From: Halarchaeum grantii
Lineage (GTDB): Archaea; Halobacteriota; Halobacteria; Halobacteriales; Halobacteriaceae
DNA: 64,000 bases
Assembly: GCF_014647455.2 (NCBI RefSeq)
Contig: NZ_BMPF01000003.1
Span: 372,001-436,000, forward strand
Direction: 5' to 3'
Position 1 is the stretch's first letter; each line of letters starts with the position of its first letter. Position numbers and translations under genes: made by a program. Positions 51,953 to 60,431 of the stretch are shown here, piece by piece. The notes below the pieces were generated by a model. It saw only the letters and a program-made list of their open reading frames with translations. It was not told the origin of the DNA and ran no database searches.

Positions 51953-52118
51953 GACGCAGTCGTGGCGGTGTCCGCCGACGGCGAGCGCGGCGTGCAGACC
52001 GCGCCGCAGCGCCCACCGACGCGTCGAGCGCTCGTGCGGCCGTCGGGTTCGGCGCGCGACAGCGCACTCGGACAGGCGGTCGCGGGCGTTTAACCCGCCG
52101 GCGGACCGAGGGAGGGGT

Positions 52119-53315
52119 ATGCACGCACTTGAGGACCCGGAGGCACCGTTTCGCTTCGACTACCGGCCGGCGGCGATACGGTACGGCGCGGGCGAGGTGA
52201 CGGGGCTCGGCGACGAACTCGCTCGCGTCGGCGTCTCGAACGCCCTCGTCGTCGCGGGGACGACGACCGGGACGACGCCCGCCGTGATCGACCCCGTTCG
52301 GGAGGGCGCGGGGAAGCGCCTCGGCGAGGTGTTCGCGGAGACCACGCCGGAGAAGCGCCTCGACACCGCGCTCGCGGGCGCGGCGCGCTACGACGACCGG
52401 GGCTGTGACGGCATCGTCGCGCTCGGCGGCGGGTCGAGCCTCGACGTCGCGGCGGCGGTTCGCGCGCTCGTCGCACACGACGACCGGGAGGAGGCGGTCG
52501 CGGCGTTCGCCGACACCGGGCGCCTGCCCGTCCCCGAGGGCCTCCCGCCGCTCGTGGTGGTGCCGACGACGCTGGCGGGCGCGGACCTCTCGCTCGGGGC
52601 GGGCCTCACGGCGACGCCAGCGAACGGCCACGTCGAGACGGCGGTCGACGGCGGCCTCTCCGCGCCGGGGTTGATGCCGGAGGCGGCCGTCTACGACCCC
52701 GAGTTGGTCGCGACGACGCCCACGGGCGTGCTCTGCGCGTCCGCGATGAACGGCTTCGACAAGGGCGTCGAGTCGCTCTACGCGCGGACGGCGACGCCGA
52801 TCACCGACGGGACGGCCGCGCGCGGCCTCGCGTTGCTCCGGGACGCGCTCCCGACGCTTCGCGGCGACGATCCCGACTACGGGCGGGCGCTCAGGGGGAT
52901 GGTCCTCGTCCAGTACGGCATCGCGCGCCCGGAGGGGTCGACGCTCGCGCTGATTCACGCGTTCGGGCACGGCCTCACCGCGCACGCGCCGGTCCAGCAG
53001 GGCGCCGCGCACGGGGCCGTCGCGCCACACGCGCTCGCACACCTCTTCGCGGGGGCGGACGGGCGACGCGAGCTACTCGCGGACGCAGTGGGCGTCGAAG
53101 CCGACGACCCGGCCGGGGGCGTCGTGGAGGCGGTGGCGAGCGTGCGGGACGCGCTCGGACTGCCGGCGCGATTGCGCGACGTCGACGGCGTCGAGCGCGA
53201 GGCCCTCCCGGCGATCGCGGCGACGACGGCGGCCGACGCACTGGTCGAGAACGTCCCCGCCGGGGTCGCGGTCGACGCGAACGCGCTCGAAGGCGTCCTC
53301 GACGCGGCCTGGTGA
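52119..53315 (+). CDS. Iron-containing alcohol dehydrogenase family protein
   Basis: The 398-residue protein has the family's N-terminal cofactor domain (FRFDYRPAAIRYGAGEV, GCDGIVALGGGSSLDVAAAV near residue 97) and PLVVVPTTLAGADLSLGAG near 148. The C-terminal metal domain shows the Asp in FDKGVESLYAR and the His residues in LALIHAFGHGLTAHAPVQQGAAHG near 283. These four ligands bind Fe2+ or another divalent metal. It reduces aldehydes such as lactaldehyde or oxidises alcohols with NAD(P). It is divergent from the dgoD-like gene. Confidence 0.9.
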   Translation: MHALEDPEAPFRFDYRPAAIRYGAGEVTGLGDELARVGVSNALVVAGTTTGTTPAVIDPVREGAGKRLGEVFAETTPEKRLDTALAGAARYDDRGCDGIVALGGGSSLDVAAAVRALVAHDDREEAVAAFADTGRLPVPEGLPPLVVVPTTLAGADLSLGAGLTATPANGHVETAVDGGLSAPGLMPEAAVYDPELVATTPTGVLCASAMNGFDKGVESLYARTATPITDGTAARGLALLRDALPTLRGDDPDYGRALRGMVLVQYGIARPEGSTLALIHAFGHGLTAHAPVQQGAAHGAVAPHALAHLFAGADGRRELLADAVGVEADDPAGGVVEAVASVRDALGLPARLRDVDGVEREALPAIAATTAADALVENVPAGVAVDANALEGVLDAAW

Positions 53316-53472
53316 GCGAGCTTAACCGTTGGCTACCGGACGAGAGGACGTGACGCGAACGAGTCCGCCGCCCCGGCCGAGGGGGGAGAGGGGGGGAGTG
53401 GCCGAGGCGCACCGTGGCCATCGGGGCCACGATACAGTGGAGGCGACGGACCGGCAAAGGGGAAGTCCCTAA

Positions 53473-54086
53473 CTATGTAGACTCGGCGAGGAGGCAGTCG
53501 TCGACGTACCGGTGGAGTTCGGCGCGGGTGGCGGCGGCGACGTCGCTGTCGGTGGTCACGCGGTCGAACATCGCCCCGGAGAGCACGGTGGCGAGGAAGC
53601 TCGCGACCCGCTCGGGGTCGACGTCGCGGAAGACGCCGGTCTCGACGCCGTCGGCGACGATGTCGGCGAGGTGCGCGTGGAAGCGCTCCTGCGTGCGGGT
53701 GAACTGCTCGCGGTAGGCCTCGTCGTGGGCGGCCTGCGCGCGTAACTCGATGAGCGCCCGCAGGAAGTCGGGGTTGTGTTCCTCCCCGGACACCGGGAGG
53801 TGTGGTCGAGGAAGTCCCGGAGGCGCGTCTCCGGGTCGGCCTCGCCGTCCGCGGGGGCCTCACGTTCCTCGAAGCGTTCGAGCATATATCCCAAGAACTC
53901 GAGGAGGAGGTCGTCCTTCCCCTCGTAGTGGTGGTAGAGCAGCGACTTCGACTTCGGGAACTCCTCGCCGATGCGCTGGATGGTGAGGTCGGCGTAGCCG
54001 TGCGTGCAGAGCGCGTCGTACGTGGCCCGCATGATGGCGGTTCGGGTGTCCGCTGGCTCCTCGGGGAAGGGGCCGTCGTCGTCCAT
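53473..54086 (-). pseudogene. TetR-family regulator broken by a frameshift
   Basis: The N-terminal part (from the ATG at 54086) is a clear TetR DNA-binding domain: AIMRATYDALCTHGYADLTI, then FPKSKSLLYHHYEGKDDLLL. The frame runs correctly to DPETRLRDFLDHT, then becomes nonsense near 53790-53806. The neighbouring frame resumes with GEEHNPDFLRALIELRAQAA and continues to a normal C-terminus ending at 53473. One missing base (or two extra) in the run around CACCTCCCGG explains it. Either the gene is inactive or this is a sequence error. A palindromic operator at 54453-54477 suggests it regulated the small gene and itself. Confidence 0.8.
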
Positions 54087-54112
54087 GTCGGGAGGGTTGC
54101 GGGTCACGGCAG

Positions 54113-54397
54113 TTAGCTACTTCCTTCGACGGTCGCGTCCGACCCGGCGCGGGCGGCGTCGTTCCCGGCGCGCCACGCGTCGAGGCAGTACCGACACCAC
54201 GTGCGGTGGGCGGGCGGGTAGACGGCGAGCGACTTGGCGCGGAAGTCGCCGTCGACGGAGCAGCGCGGGCGGGTCGTGTCGCCCTCGTCGTCGGGCCGGG
54301 GGAGGTGGAGCCGGGGTCTGCCGGTGGGGGAGACGAGGACGGTGTCGTCGGCCGGGCCGGCGGGAGGGGCGTCAGCGGGGGTGGTCGCGTCAGTCAT
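54113..54397 (-). CDS. Small Cys/His protein beside the TetR gene
   Basis: The 94-residue product has a low-complexity Pro/Ala-rich N-terminus and a conserved-looking C-terminal part. The latter has RPRCSVDGDFRAKSLAVYPP, followed by HRTWCRYC; the three Cys and one His may bind zinc. It starts 27 nt upstream of the TetR gene on the same strand and is likely co-transcribed from the palindromic operator 56 nt upstream. No family is recognised. Confidence 0.55.
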   Translation of the reverse strand: MTDATTPADAPPAGPADDTVLVSPTGRPRLHLPRPDDEGDTTRPRCSVDGDFRAKSLAVYPPAHRTWCRYCLDAWRAGNDAARAGSDATVEGSS

Positions 54398-54452
54398 CGG
54401 TGGGGTGGTGTCGCCGGCGTTCGGGGTCGGGTGAACGGTCAGCCACCACGCA

Positions 54453-54477
54453 TTGACTGAACGTTCACTCAGCAATA
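54453..54477. promoter_or_regulatory. TetR-type palindromic operator
   Basis: The core TGAACGTTCA (54459-54468) is a perfect 10-bp palindrome inside a longer imperfect one bounded by ATTG and CAAT. It lies between the minus-strand small gene/TetR unit and the plus-strand ATP-grasp gene, the usual place for an autoregulatory TetR site. Confidence 0.65.
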
Positions 54478-54541
54478 AGCGTTTCGTGCGAGCGGCGCGA
54501 GCGCCCCCCAGGCTTTACTCGCCGCCGCGCCACTCCCGAGT

Positions 54542-55858
54542 ATGGATACGAAGAACTTCCTCTTCTGCTCGCTCGACGCCGCGCTCATCACGGACCTCGC
54601 GTGGCAGGTCCACCGGGAGGGCCACAGCGTCAAGTACTACATCGAGGCCGAGAGCGACCAGGAGATCGGCGACGGGTTCGTCCCGAAGACCGACGACTGG
54701 GAGAGCGACGTCGAGTGGGCCGACGTCATCGTCTTCGACGACATCTGGGTCGGCGCCGACATCGGCACCGGCGCGCTCGCCCAGGACCTCCGCGAGCGGG
54801 GGAAGGCCGTCGTCGGGGGCACCCCGAACACCGACCACTTGGAGGAGGACCGCGGCTATGCCATGGAGGTCCTCGAAGAGCACGGCGTCAACACCGTCGA
54901 GCACCACATCTTCCACGACTTCGACGAGGGCGTCCAGTTCGTCCAGGAGAACCCCGCACCCTACGTCATCAAGCCTCTCGGCGAAGTGCAGAACGTCAAG
55001 CGCCTCCTCTACGTCGGCAACGAGGACGACGGGAGCGACGTCGTCGACGTCCTGCGCGCGTACAAGAAGGCTTGGGGCCACCGCATGAAGGGCTTCCAGC
55101 TCCAGCGCAAGGTCGAGGGCGTCGAGGTCGCCATCTGCGGGTTCTTCGACGGCGAGCAGTTCATCGACGACGTCAACTTCAACTTCGAGCACAAGAAGCT
55201 GTTCCCGGGGAACATCGGCCCGTCCACCGGTGAGATGGGGACGAGCATGTTCTGGGGCGGCCGGAACAAGCTCTTCGAGGAGACGCTCGGCAAACTCGAG
55301 GGCTGGCTCGCCAACGAGGGATACGTCGGGAGCATCGACGTCAACTGCATCGTCAACGAGACGGGCATCTACCCGCTCGAGTTCACGCCGCGCTTCGGCT
55401 ACCCGACCATCGCCCTCCAGGAGGAGTCCATCGAGTCGAGTACCGGGGAGTTCTTCTACGACCTCGCGCACGGCAACGATCCCGACCTGCAGGTGCACAA
55501 CGGCTACCAGATCGGCGTTCGGATCGTCCTCCCGCCGTTCCCGTTCGACGACGAGAAGACGTACGACGAGAACTCGCGGAACGCCGCCGTCGTCTTCGAC
55601 ACCGACTCGCGCGAGGGTATCCACATCGAGGACGCGAAGCAGGTCGACGGCCAGTGGCGGGTCGCCGGCGAATCCGGCATGCCCCTCGTCGTCACCGGGA
55701 AGGGCGAGACGATGCAGCAGGCGCGCGAGCAGGCCTACGGCCGCATCGACGACATCGTGATGCCGAACATGTACTATCGGGACGACATCGGCGAGCGCTG
55801 GACCGAGGGCGACGGCGACCGCCTGCAGGCGTGGGGCTACCTCGGGCCGCAGTCGTAG
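54542..55858 (+). CDS. PurD-like ATP-grasp ligase family protein
   Basis: The 438-residue protein resembles phosphoribosylamine-glycine ligase (PurD). The N-terminal domain has NFLFCSLDAALITDLAWQVH, the ATP-grasp region has APYVIKPLGEVQNVKRLLYVG near 140 (ATP-binding Lys), and GFFDGEQFIDDVNFNFEHKK is near 200. The segment FPGNIGPSTGEMGTSMFWGG near 222 matches the PurD glycine-rich loop, followed by the metal-binding EFTPRFGYPT near 280. It probably ligates an amine to a carboxylate using ATP. The large differences from canonical PurD leave the substrate open. The ATG has CTTTACTC 22-29 nt upstream. Confidence 0.82.
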   Translation: MDTKNFLFCSLDAALITDLAWQVHREGHSVKYYIEAESDQEIGDGFVPKTDDWESDVEWADVIVFDDIWVGADIGTGALAQDLRERGKAVVGGTPNTDHLEEDRGYAMEVLEEHGVNTVEHHIFHDFDEGVQFVQENPAPYVIKPLGEVQNVKRLLYVGNEDDGSDVVDVLRAYKKAWGHRMKGFQLQRKVEGVEVAICGFFDGEQFIDDVNFNFEHKKLFPGNIGPSTGEMGTSMFWGGRNKLFEETLGKLEGWLANEGYVGSIDVNCIVNETGIYPLEFTPRFGYPTIALQEESIESSTGEFFYDLAHGNDPDLQVHNGYQIGVRIVLPPFPFDDEKTYDENSRNAAVVFDTDSREGIHIEDAKQVDGQWRVAGESGMPLVVTGKGETMQQAREQAYGRIDDIVMPNMYYRDDIGERWTEGDGDRLQAWGYLGPQS

Positions 55859-55892
55859 ACGACGCGAAGTGCAGGCGTCGCGGAGGCGGACG

Positions 55893-56879
55893 CTACGCCC
55901 GCCGGAGCGTCACGGCGAAGACGGCCCCGGTCGGGTCGTTGGCGCCGGCGGTGATGTCGCCGCCGAAGGCATCGACGAACTTCTTCACGAGATAGAGGCC
56001 GAGGCCGTTCCCCCGACTCTCGGCGCCCTGTTCGCCGCGCTCGAACAGCGTCTCGGCGCAGTCGGGCGGGATCCCGGGGCCGTCGTCGGCGACGCTGACG
56101 GTGACGGTGTCGGGCGTGTGGTCGACGGTGACGGTGACGTGCGGTTCGCTCGCGGGGTTGTGCACGACGGCGTTCTGGAGGAGGTTGTAGAAGACCGTCC
56201 CGAGCATCGGCGTCGCCTCGACGGCGAGGTCGGCGTCGAGGTCCGGGGCGCTGACGACGGCGTCGGGGTGCTCGCGACGGACGGCCTCGACTTCGCGCTC
56301 GAGCGTCTCCGCGAGCGGGACGGGGTCGGTGACGACTCGGCCGTCGACGACGGCGCCCGCCATGCCGTCGGCGGTCTCGGTTGTGCGGATGATGTCGTCG
56401 ACGGCGCCGACGATGCGATCGTAGGTCGGGCACTCGACGGCGTCGGACTGCTCGCGGAGGTGGTCGACCCACCCCCCGATGATCGTAGCGCGGTTCCGGA
56501 TGTCGTGTCGGAGGACGCGACAGAGGAGCGCGAGGTCCTCGACGCGCGGGTCGTCCTGCTCGCGGAGGACGGCACAGACGGGACGCGGGGGGTCGTCGGC
56601 GACCGGCGTGAAGCGCGCGCTCAGGGTACGGTCGCCGACGGAGAGCCGGGCGCGGGCGTCGTCGCGCTGGCCGACGCGGACGGCAGTGAGCGCGTCGCGA
56701 TAGGACCGCATTCCGCCGTCGACGGCGTCGAAGGCATCGTCGAGGAGCGCGTCGGGAAGATCGTCGTGCGCGGCGGCGTTCGCGTCGCTGACGGCCCCAT
56801 CGGTGTCGTAGACGAGGACGGCGTCGCGCGTCCGCTCGAGAACGTCACCCGCTCCCGGAACGGTGTGCTCGACGCCCAT
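55893..56879 (-). CDS. PAS-domain sensor histidine kinase
   Basis: The 328-residue protein begins with a PAS-like domain (about 10-105; RDAVLVYDTDGAVSDANAAA). A dimerisation/phosphoacceptor helix follows with the H-box VLRHDIRNRATIIGGWVDHL near residue 123. The ATPase domain has the N-box FYNLLQNAVVHNPAS near 228, the G1 box VADDGPGIP near 265 and the G2 box GNGLGLYLVKKF near 292. There is no membrane helix, so it senses a cytoplasmic cue. No response regulator is encoded next to it. The ATG at 56879 is used; an upstream GTG would add six residues. Confidence 0.9.
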   Translation of the reverse strand: MGVEHTVPGAGDVLERTRDAVLVYDTDGAVSDANAAAHDDLPDALLDDAFDAVDGGMRSYRDALTAVRVGQRDDARARLSVGDRTLSARFTPVADDPPRPVCAVLREQDDPRVEDLALLCRVLRHDIRNRATIIGGWVDHLREQSDAVECPTYDRIVGAVDDIIRTTETADGMAGAVVDGRVVTDPVPLAETLEREVEAVRREHPDAVVSAPDLDADLAVEATPMLGTVFYNLLQNAVVHNPASEPHVTVTVDHTPDTVTVSVADDGPGIPPDCAETLFERGEQGAESRGNGLGLYLVKKFVDAFGGDITAGANDPTGAVFAVTLRRA

Positions 56880-57008
56880 GTATGAGAGATAGCACACCGG
56901 ACACGTACTTATTCCTGTCGGTTAAATATAATTTTCAGGTGGTCGGACCGGGAAAGGGCCGACGGGAGCGTCGCGGGCCCCACCGAACGACCGGGCCGAA
57001 ACCGAAGA

Positions 57009-57016
57009 CATATAGC
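57009..57016 (+). promoter_or_regulatory. TATA element of the DUF2298 gene
   Basis: CATATAGC is 24-31 nt before the ATG at 57040. An AT-rich patch just upstream (56915-56940) serves the divergent intergenic region. Confidence 0.6.
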
Positions 57017-57039
57017 CACCACTCACGCGATTTCCGACG

Positions 57040-59328
57040 ATGCAATACGGGCTGGTCGGCCTCTGGTGGCTGGTCTTCGCCGCGCTCCTCCTCGTCGGCG
57101 TTCCGCTCGCGTCCCGGCTCTATCCGGGCGCCCCCGAGCGCGGCGTCGCCGTCGCGCTCCCGCTTTCGCTCGTCGCGCTCCTGCTCGGCACCTACTGGGT
57201 CGGCCAACTCGCGTTCGGGCCGCCCGCCGTCGCGCTCGTCGCCCTCGCGCTCGTCGGCCTCTCCGCGTCCGTCGCGTCCCGCGAGGCCTTCTCGTTTCCG
57301 CGGCGGGCGTACGCCGAAGCGCTCGTCGTCTTCACGCTCGCGTTCGGACTGCTGCTCGCGATCCGCGCCGTCGACGCCGGCGCCGTCCCGGGCGCGGGCG
57401 AGAAGTTCCTCGACTTCGGTCTCCTGCAGGCGCTCCTCCGCGCGCCCGCGCTCCCGCCCGAGGACTTCTGGTTCGCCGGCCACCACGTCGTCTACTACTA
57501 CGGCGGCCACCTGCTCGCCGCGACGCTCGCGACGCTCACCGACACCGCCGGCCGCTACGCGTACAACCTCGCGCTCGCCGGCGTCTACGCCACCGAAGTG
57601 ACGGCGGCGTTCGGCCTCGCGCGGAACCTCGCCGCCGACAGGGGGTATCCCGCGCGCGCCGCCGGCGCGCTCGCCGCCGTCTGCTTCGGCCTCGCGAGCA
57701 ACCTCCTCACACCCGTCCGCCTCCTCGCCGGCCTCCTCCCCGATCCGTGGACGGCGGCGCTCGCGGACGCCCTCGGACGCACCGTCGCGGAGGCGAGCGT
57801 CACCCCCGAGACGTTCACCTACTGGACGGCCTCGCGCGCGATGCACGACGCCGACACGGTCTACATCACCGAGTTCCCCTTCTTCAGCTACCTGAACGGC
57901 GACCTGCACGCGCACATGGTCGCCGTCCTCGTGACGTTCCTCGTCGTCGGCGTCTGTGAGGCCTACTGGCGCGCCGACGACGTCGGACACCGACGCCGCC
58001 TCCTCTGCGTCCTCGGGGCCTGCGTCGGCGCCGTCACCCTCGTGAACACGTGGGGTCTCGCGACCGCCACCGGCCTCGTCGCGCTCACCGTCGCGCTCGC
58101 GCCGGCCTCGCCGCGAACGCTGCTCCCCGCGCGCCTCCGAACCGGATTCGGCGCGCGCCGTGGCGGTCTCGCCGCACTCGACGGGCGCGGCTCGCTACGG
58201 TCGCGACTGCCCGAAGAGGGCACACGGCTCGCCCTCGGCGTCACCGTCGCCGTCGGCGTCGCCCTGCTCGGCCTCCTGCTCGTCGCGCCGTTCGTCGACA
58301 ACGTCCTCCTCAGCGGCGTCAGCGGCCGCAGTCCCGCCCTCCTCCCGAACCGGAGCCCGCTCGGCGGCTTCCTCGTCGTCCACGGCGCGTTCCTCCTCGT
58401 CCTCGGGAGCTACCTCGCCGGGCGAACCGCGCTCACGCCGCGACGCGTCGGCGCGCTCTCCGCGCTCGCCGTCGGTCTCCTCGTCGCCGGGTGGCGTCTC
58501 GACCTCGTCGGCCTCGCGCTCGCCGGCCCGCTCGTCCTCGCCGGCTGGTACCTCCTGCGCACCCGCTCCGACCGGGTGGGCTTCGAGACCGTGCTCGTCG
58601 TCGCGGGCGCCGGCCTCGTCGTCCTCGTCGAGTTCGCCTACCTCCAGGACTCCGCCGCCGCCGGCCGCCTCAACACCGTCTTCAAGGCCTACTTCTCGGC
58701 GTGGGCGTTCTGGAGCGTCGCCGCCGGCGTCGCGCTCGCGAGCCTCCTCACCCGCGCGCGAACGTGGCTGCCCGTCTCCCGCGACGACCGTCGCGTCGTC
58801 GGCGCCGCCTGCGTCGCCCTCGTCGTCGCCACGCTCGTCCTCCCCTACGCCGGCCTCGCGCTCACCGACCAGTTCACCGGGACGAGCGACCCGACACTCG
58901 ACGCCATCGAGTACGCGCACACCGACCACCCCGAGCAGGCGGCCGCCATCGAGTGGCTCGCGAACGAATCGGGAACGCCGACCATCGTCGAACGCCCGGG
59001 GCGGACCGCGTACGCGTGGCGCAACCCCGCCTCCAGCCTCACCGGCGTCCCGACGGTCGTCGGCTGGGTGCACGAATCCATCTATCGGGGCGGTGAAGCG
59101 TACGCGACGCGCGCGAACGACGTCGACGCCATCTACACGACCACCGAGACGACGAGTCGCCACCTCCTCCTCGAGAAGTACGACGTCGAATACGTCTGGG
59201 TGAGCGCGCTCGAACGCGAGCGCTACGGGAACGTCACGGCGCGCTTCGCGGACGACCCCGCGCTCTCCGTGGCCTACGAGAACGACGGCGTCACCGTCTA
59301 CGCCGTCGCGGAGAACGCGAGCACGTAG
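57040..59328 (+). CDS. DUF2298 (Chlor_Arch_YYY) polytopic membrane protein
   Basis: The 762-residue protein has about 16 hydrophobic segments and the DUF2298 landmarks: GAGEKFLDFGLLQALLRAP near residue 119, DFWFAGHHVVYYYGGHLLAA near 143 (the tyrosine run gives the family its name), EFPFFSYLNGDLHAHM near 277, and LNTVFKAYFSAWAFWSVAAG near 543. A soluble C-terminal part (AIEWLANESGTPTIVERPG) follows. The family shares features with membrane glycosyltransferases of the GT-C type, so a role in surface glycoconjugate assembly is possible but not established. Convergent with the lipoprotein gene with no gap. Confidence 0.9.
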   Translation: MQYGLVGLWWLVFAALLLVGVPLASRLYPGAPERGVAVALPLSLVALLLGTYWVGQLAFGPPAVALVALALVGLSASVASREAFSFPRRAYAEALVVFTLAFGLLLAIRAVDAGAVPGAGEKFLDFGLLQALLRAPALPPEDFWFAGHHVVYYYGGHLLAATLATLTDTAGRYAYNLALAGVYATEVTAAFGLARNLAADRGYPARAAGALAAVCFGLASNLLTPVRLLAGLLPDPWTAALADALGRTVAEASVTPETFTYWTASRAMHDADTVYITEFPFFSYLNGDLHAHMVAVLVTFLVVGVCEAYWRADDVGHRRRLLCVLGACVGAVTLVNTWGLATATGLVALTVALAPASPRTLLPARLRTGFGARRGGLAALDGRGSLRSRLPEEGTRLALGVTVAVGVALLGLLLVAPFVDNVLLSGVSGRSPALLPNRSPLGGFLVVHGAFLLVLGSYLAGRTALTPRRVGALSALAVGLLVAGWRLDLVGLALAGPLVLAGWYLLRTRSDRVGFETVLVVAGAGLVVLVEFAYLQDSAAAGRLNTVFKAYFSAWAFWSVAAGVALASLLTRARTWLPVSRDDRRVVGAACVALVVATLVLPYAGLALTDQFTGTSDPTLDAIEYAHTDHPEQAAAIEWLANESGTPTIVERPGRTAYAWRNPASSLTGVPTVVGWVHESIYRGGEAYATRANDVDAIYTTTETTSRHLLLEKYDVEYVWVSALERERYGNVTARFADDPALSVAYENDGVTVYAVAENAST

Positions 59329-59694
59329 TCAGCCGGTGTGGACGTCCGCGCGAGCGCCCACGTCCTCGGTCGTCGCCTCCTCGTACGCGACGTCGAAGGA
59401 CGCCGCGACGACCGTCGTCGAGTCGGCGGGGACGCGCACGCGCTCGCGTCGAACGAGCGTGTCGTCGCCGAGGTCGGCGTAGAGGTAGACGTCCGCGCTC
59501 GCGCGTGACGACGCGGGGTTGGCGATGCGCGCCCGCACGGACAGGGCACCGGTCGCGTCGCCGCCGGCGGGCAGCCAGACGCGCTCGACGCGCAGCGGCG
59601 ACCCCGGCGAGTCGAGACAGCCCGCCGCGCCCGTGAGCGCCGCGAGCGCGCCGAGGCCACAGGCACGGACGATCCGTCGTCGACGCCACTCCAT
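59329..59694 (-). CDS. Tat-type small lipoprotein
   Basis: The 121-residue protein starts MEWRRRRIVRACGLGALAAL and reaches a lipobox GAAGC near residue 26, the pattern of haloarchaeal Tat-exported, lipid-anchored proteins. The mature part is beta-rich (LSVRARIANPASSRASADVY, VRVPADSTTVVAASFDVAYE) and resembles a small immunoglobulin-like fold. No enzymatic motif is seen. The ATG at 59694 was chosen because it places the Arg run at the N-terminus. It abuts the DUF2298 gene stop; function unknown. Confidence 0.7.
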   Translation of the reverse strand: MEWRRRRIVRACGLGALAALTGAAGCLDSPGSPLRVERVWLPAGGDATGALSVRARIANPASSRASADVYLYADLGDDTLVRRERVRVPADSTTVVAASFDVAYEEATTEDVGARADVHTG

Positions 59695-59791
59695 ACCCGG
59701 AGGGTACGCGCCGGCGGACAAGTGCTTTCCGCACCCGGCGGCCGCGGACGCTCGCGTCAACTACATACCCACAGAGGCCCTTCGAGGGAGT

Positions 59792-60322
59792 ATGAGCGAG
59801 CGAGCAACCGCGACGTTCGGCGGCGGCTGTTTCTGGTGTATCGAGGCGGCCTTCGAGGAACTCGAAGGCGTCGAGAAGGTCACGTCCGGCTACGCCGGCG
59901 GCCACGCCGAGGACCCGACGTACGAGGAGGTCTGCGCGGGCGAGACGGGCCACGCGGAAGTTGTCCAACTCGAGTACGATCCGGCCGTCGTGAGCTACGA
60001 CGAGCTCCTCGAGGTGTTCTTCACCGTCCACGACCCGACGCAACTGAACCGGCAGGGCCCGGACGTCGGCACGCAGTACCGCTCCATCGTCCTCTATCAC
60101 GACGACGAGCAGCGCGAGCAGGCCGAAGCGTACGTCGACGCGCTCGACGAGGAGTACGACGACGACGTCGTCACCGAGGTCGAGGCACTCGAGACGTTCC
60201 ACCGGGCGGAGGAGTACCACCAGAACTACTTCGAGAAGAACCCGGACGACGCCTACTGCACGATGCACGCCCAGCCGAAGGTCGAGAAGGTCCGCGAGCG
60301 CTTCGAGGCGAAGCTCGCGTAA
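59792..60322 (+). CDS. msrA: Peptide-methionine (S)-S-oxide reductase
   Basis: The 176-residue protein is MsrA with the catalytic signature FGGGCFWCIEAAFEEL at residues 9-24, GYAGGHAEDPTYEEVC near 34, the HDPTQLNRQGPDVGTQYRS segment near 77 and AEEYHQNYFEKNP near 132. It repairs oxidised methionine in the S form. The second resolving Cys may be the one in AYCTMHAQP near the C-terminus. The ATG at 59792 has ACTACATACC about 24-33 nt upstream. It is a single gene. Confidence 0.95.
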   Translation: MSERATATFGGGCFWCIEAAFEELEGVEKVTSGYAGGHAEDPTYEEVCAGETGHAEVVQLEYDPAVVSYDELLEVFFTVHDPTQLNRQGPDVGTQYRSIVLYHDDEQREQAEAYVDALDEEYDDDVVTEVEALETFHRAEEYHQNYFEKNPDDAYCTMHAQPKVEKVRERFEAKLA

Positions 60323-60431
60323 CCCCCGGCGAAACCGTATCGCGATATCGGATGTATGAGGAGCGGGACGAGACGGCAGGCGTCCCCGCCCGCCGGAACG
60401 CGTTTTTACCACGCATCCGTACACGGAGTCG

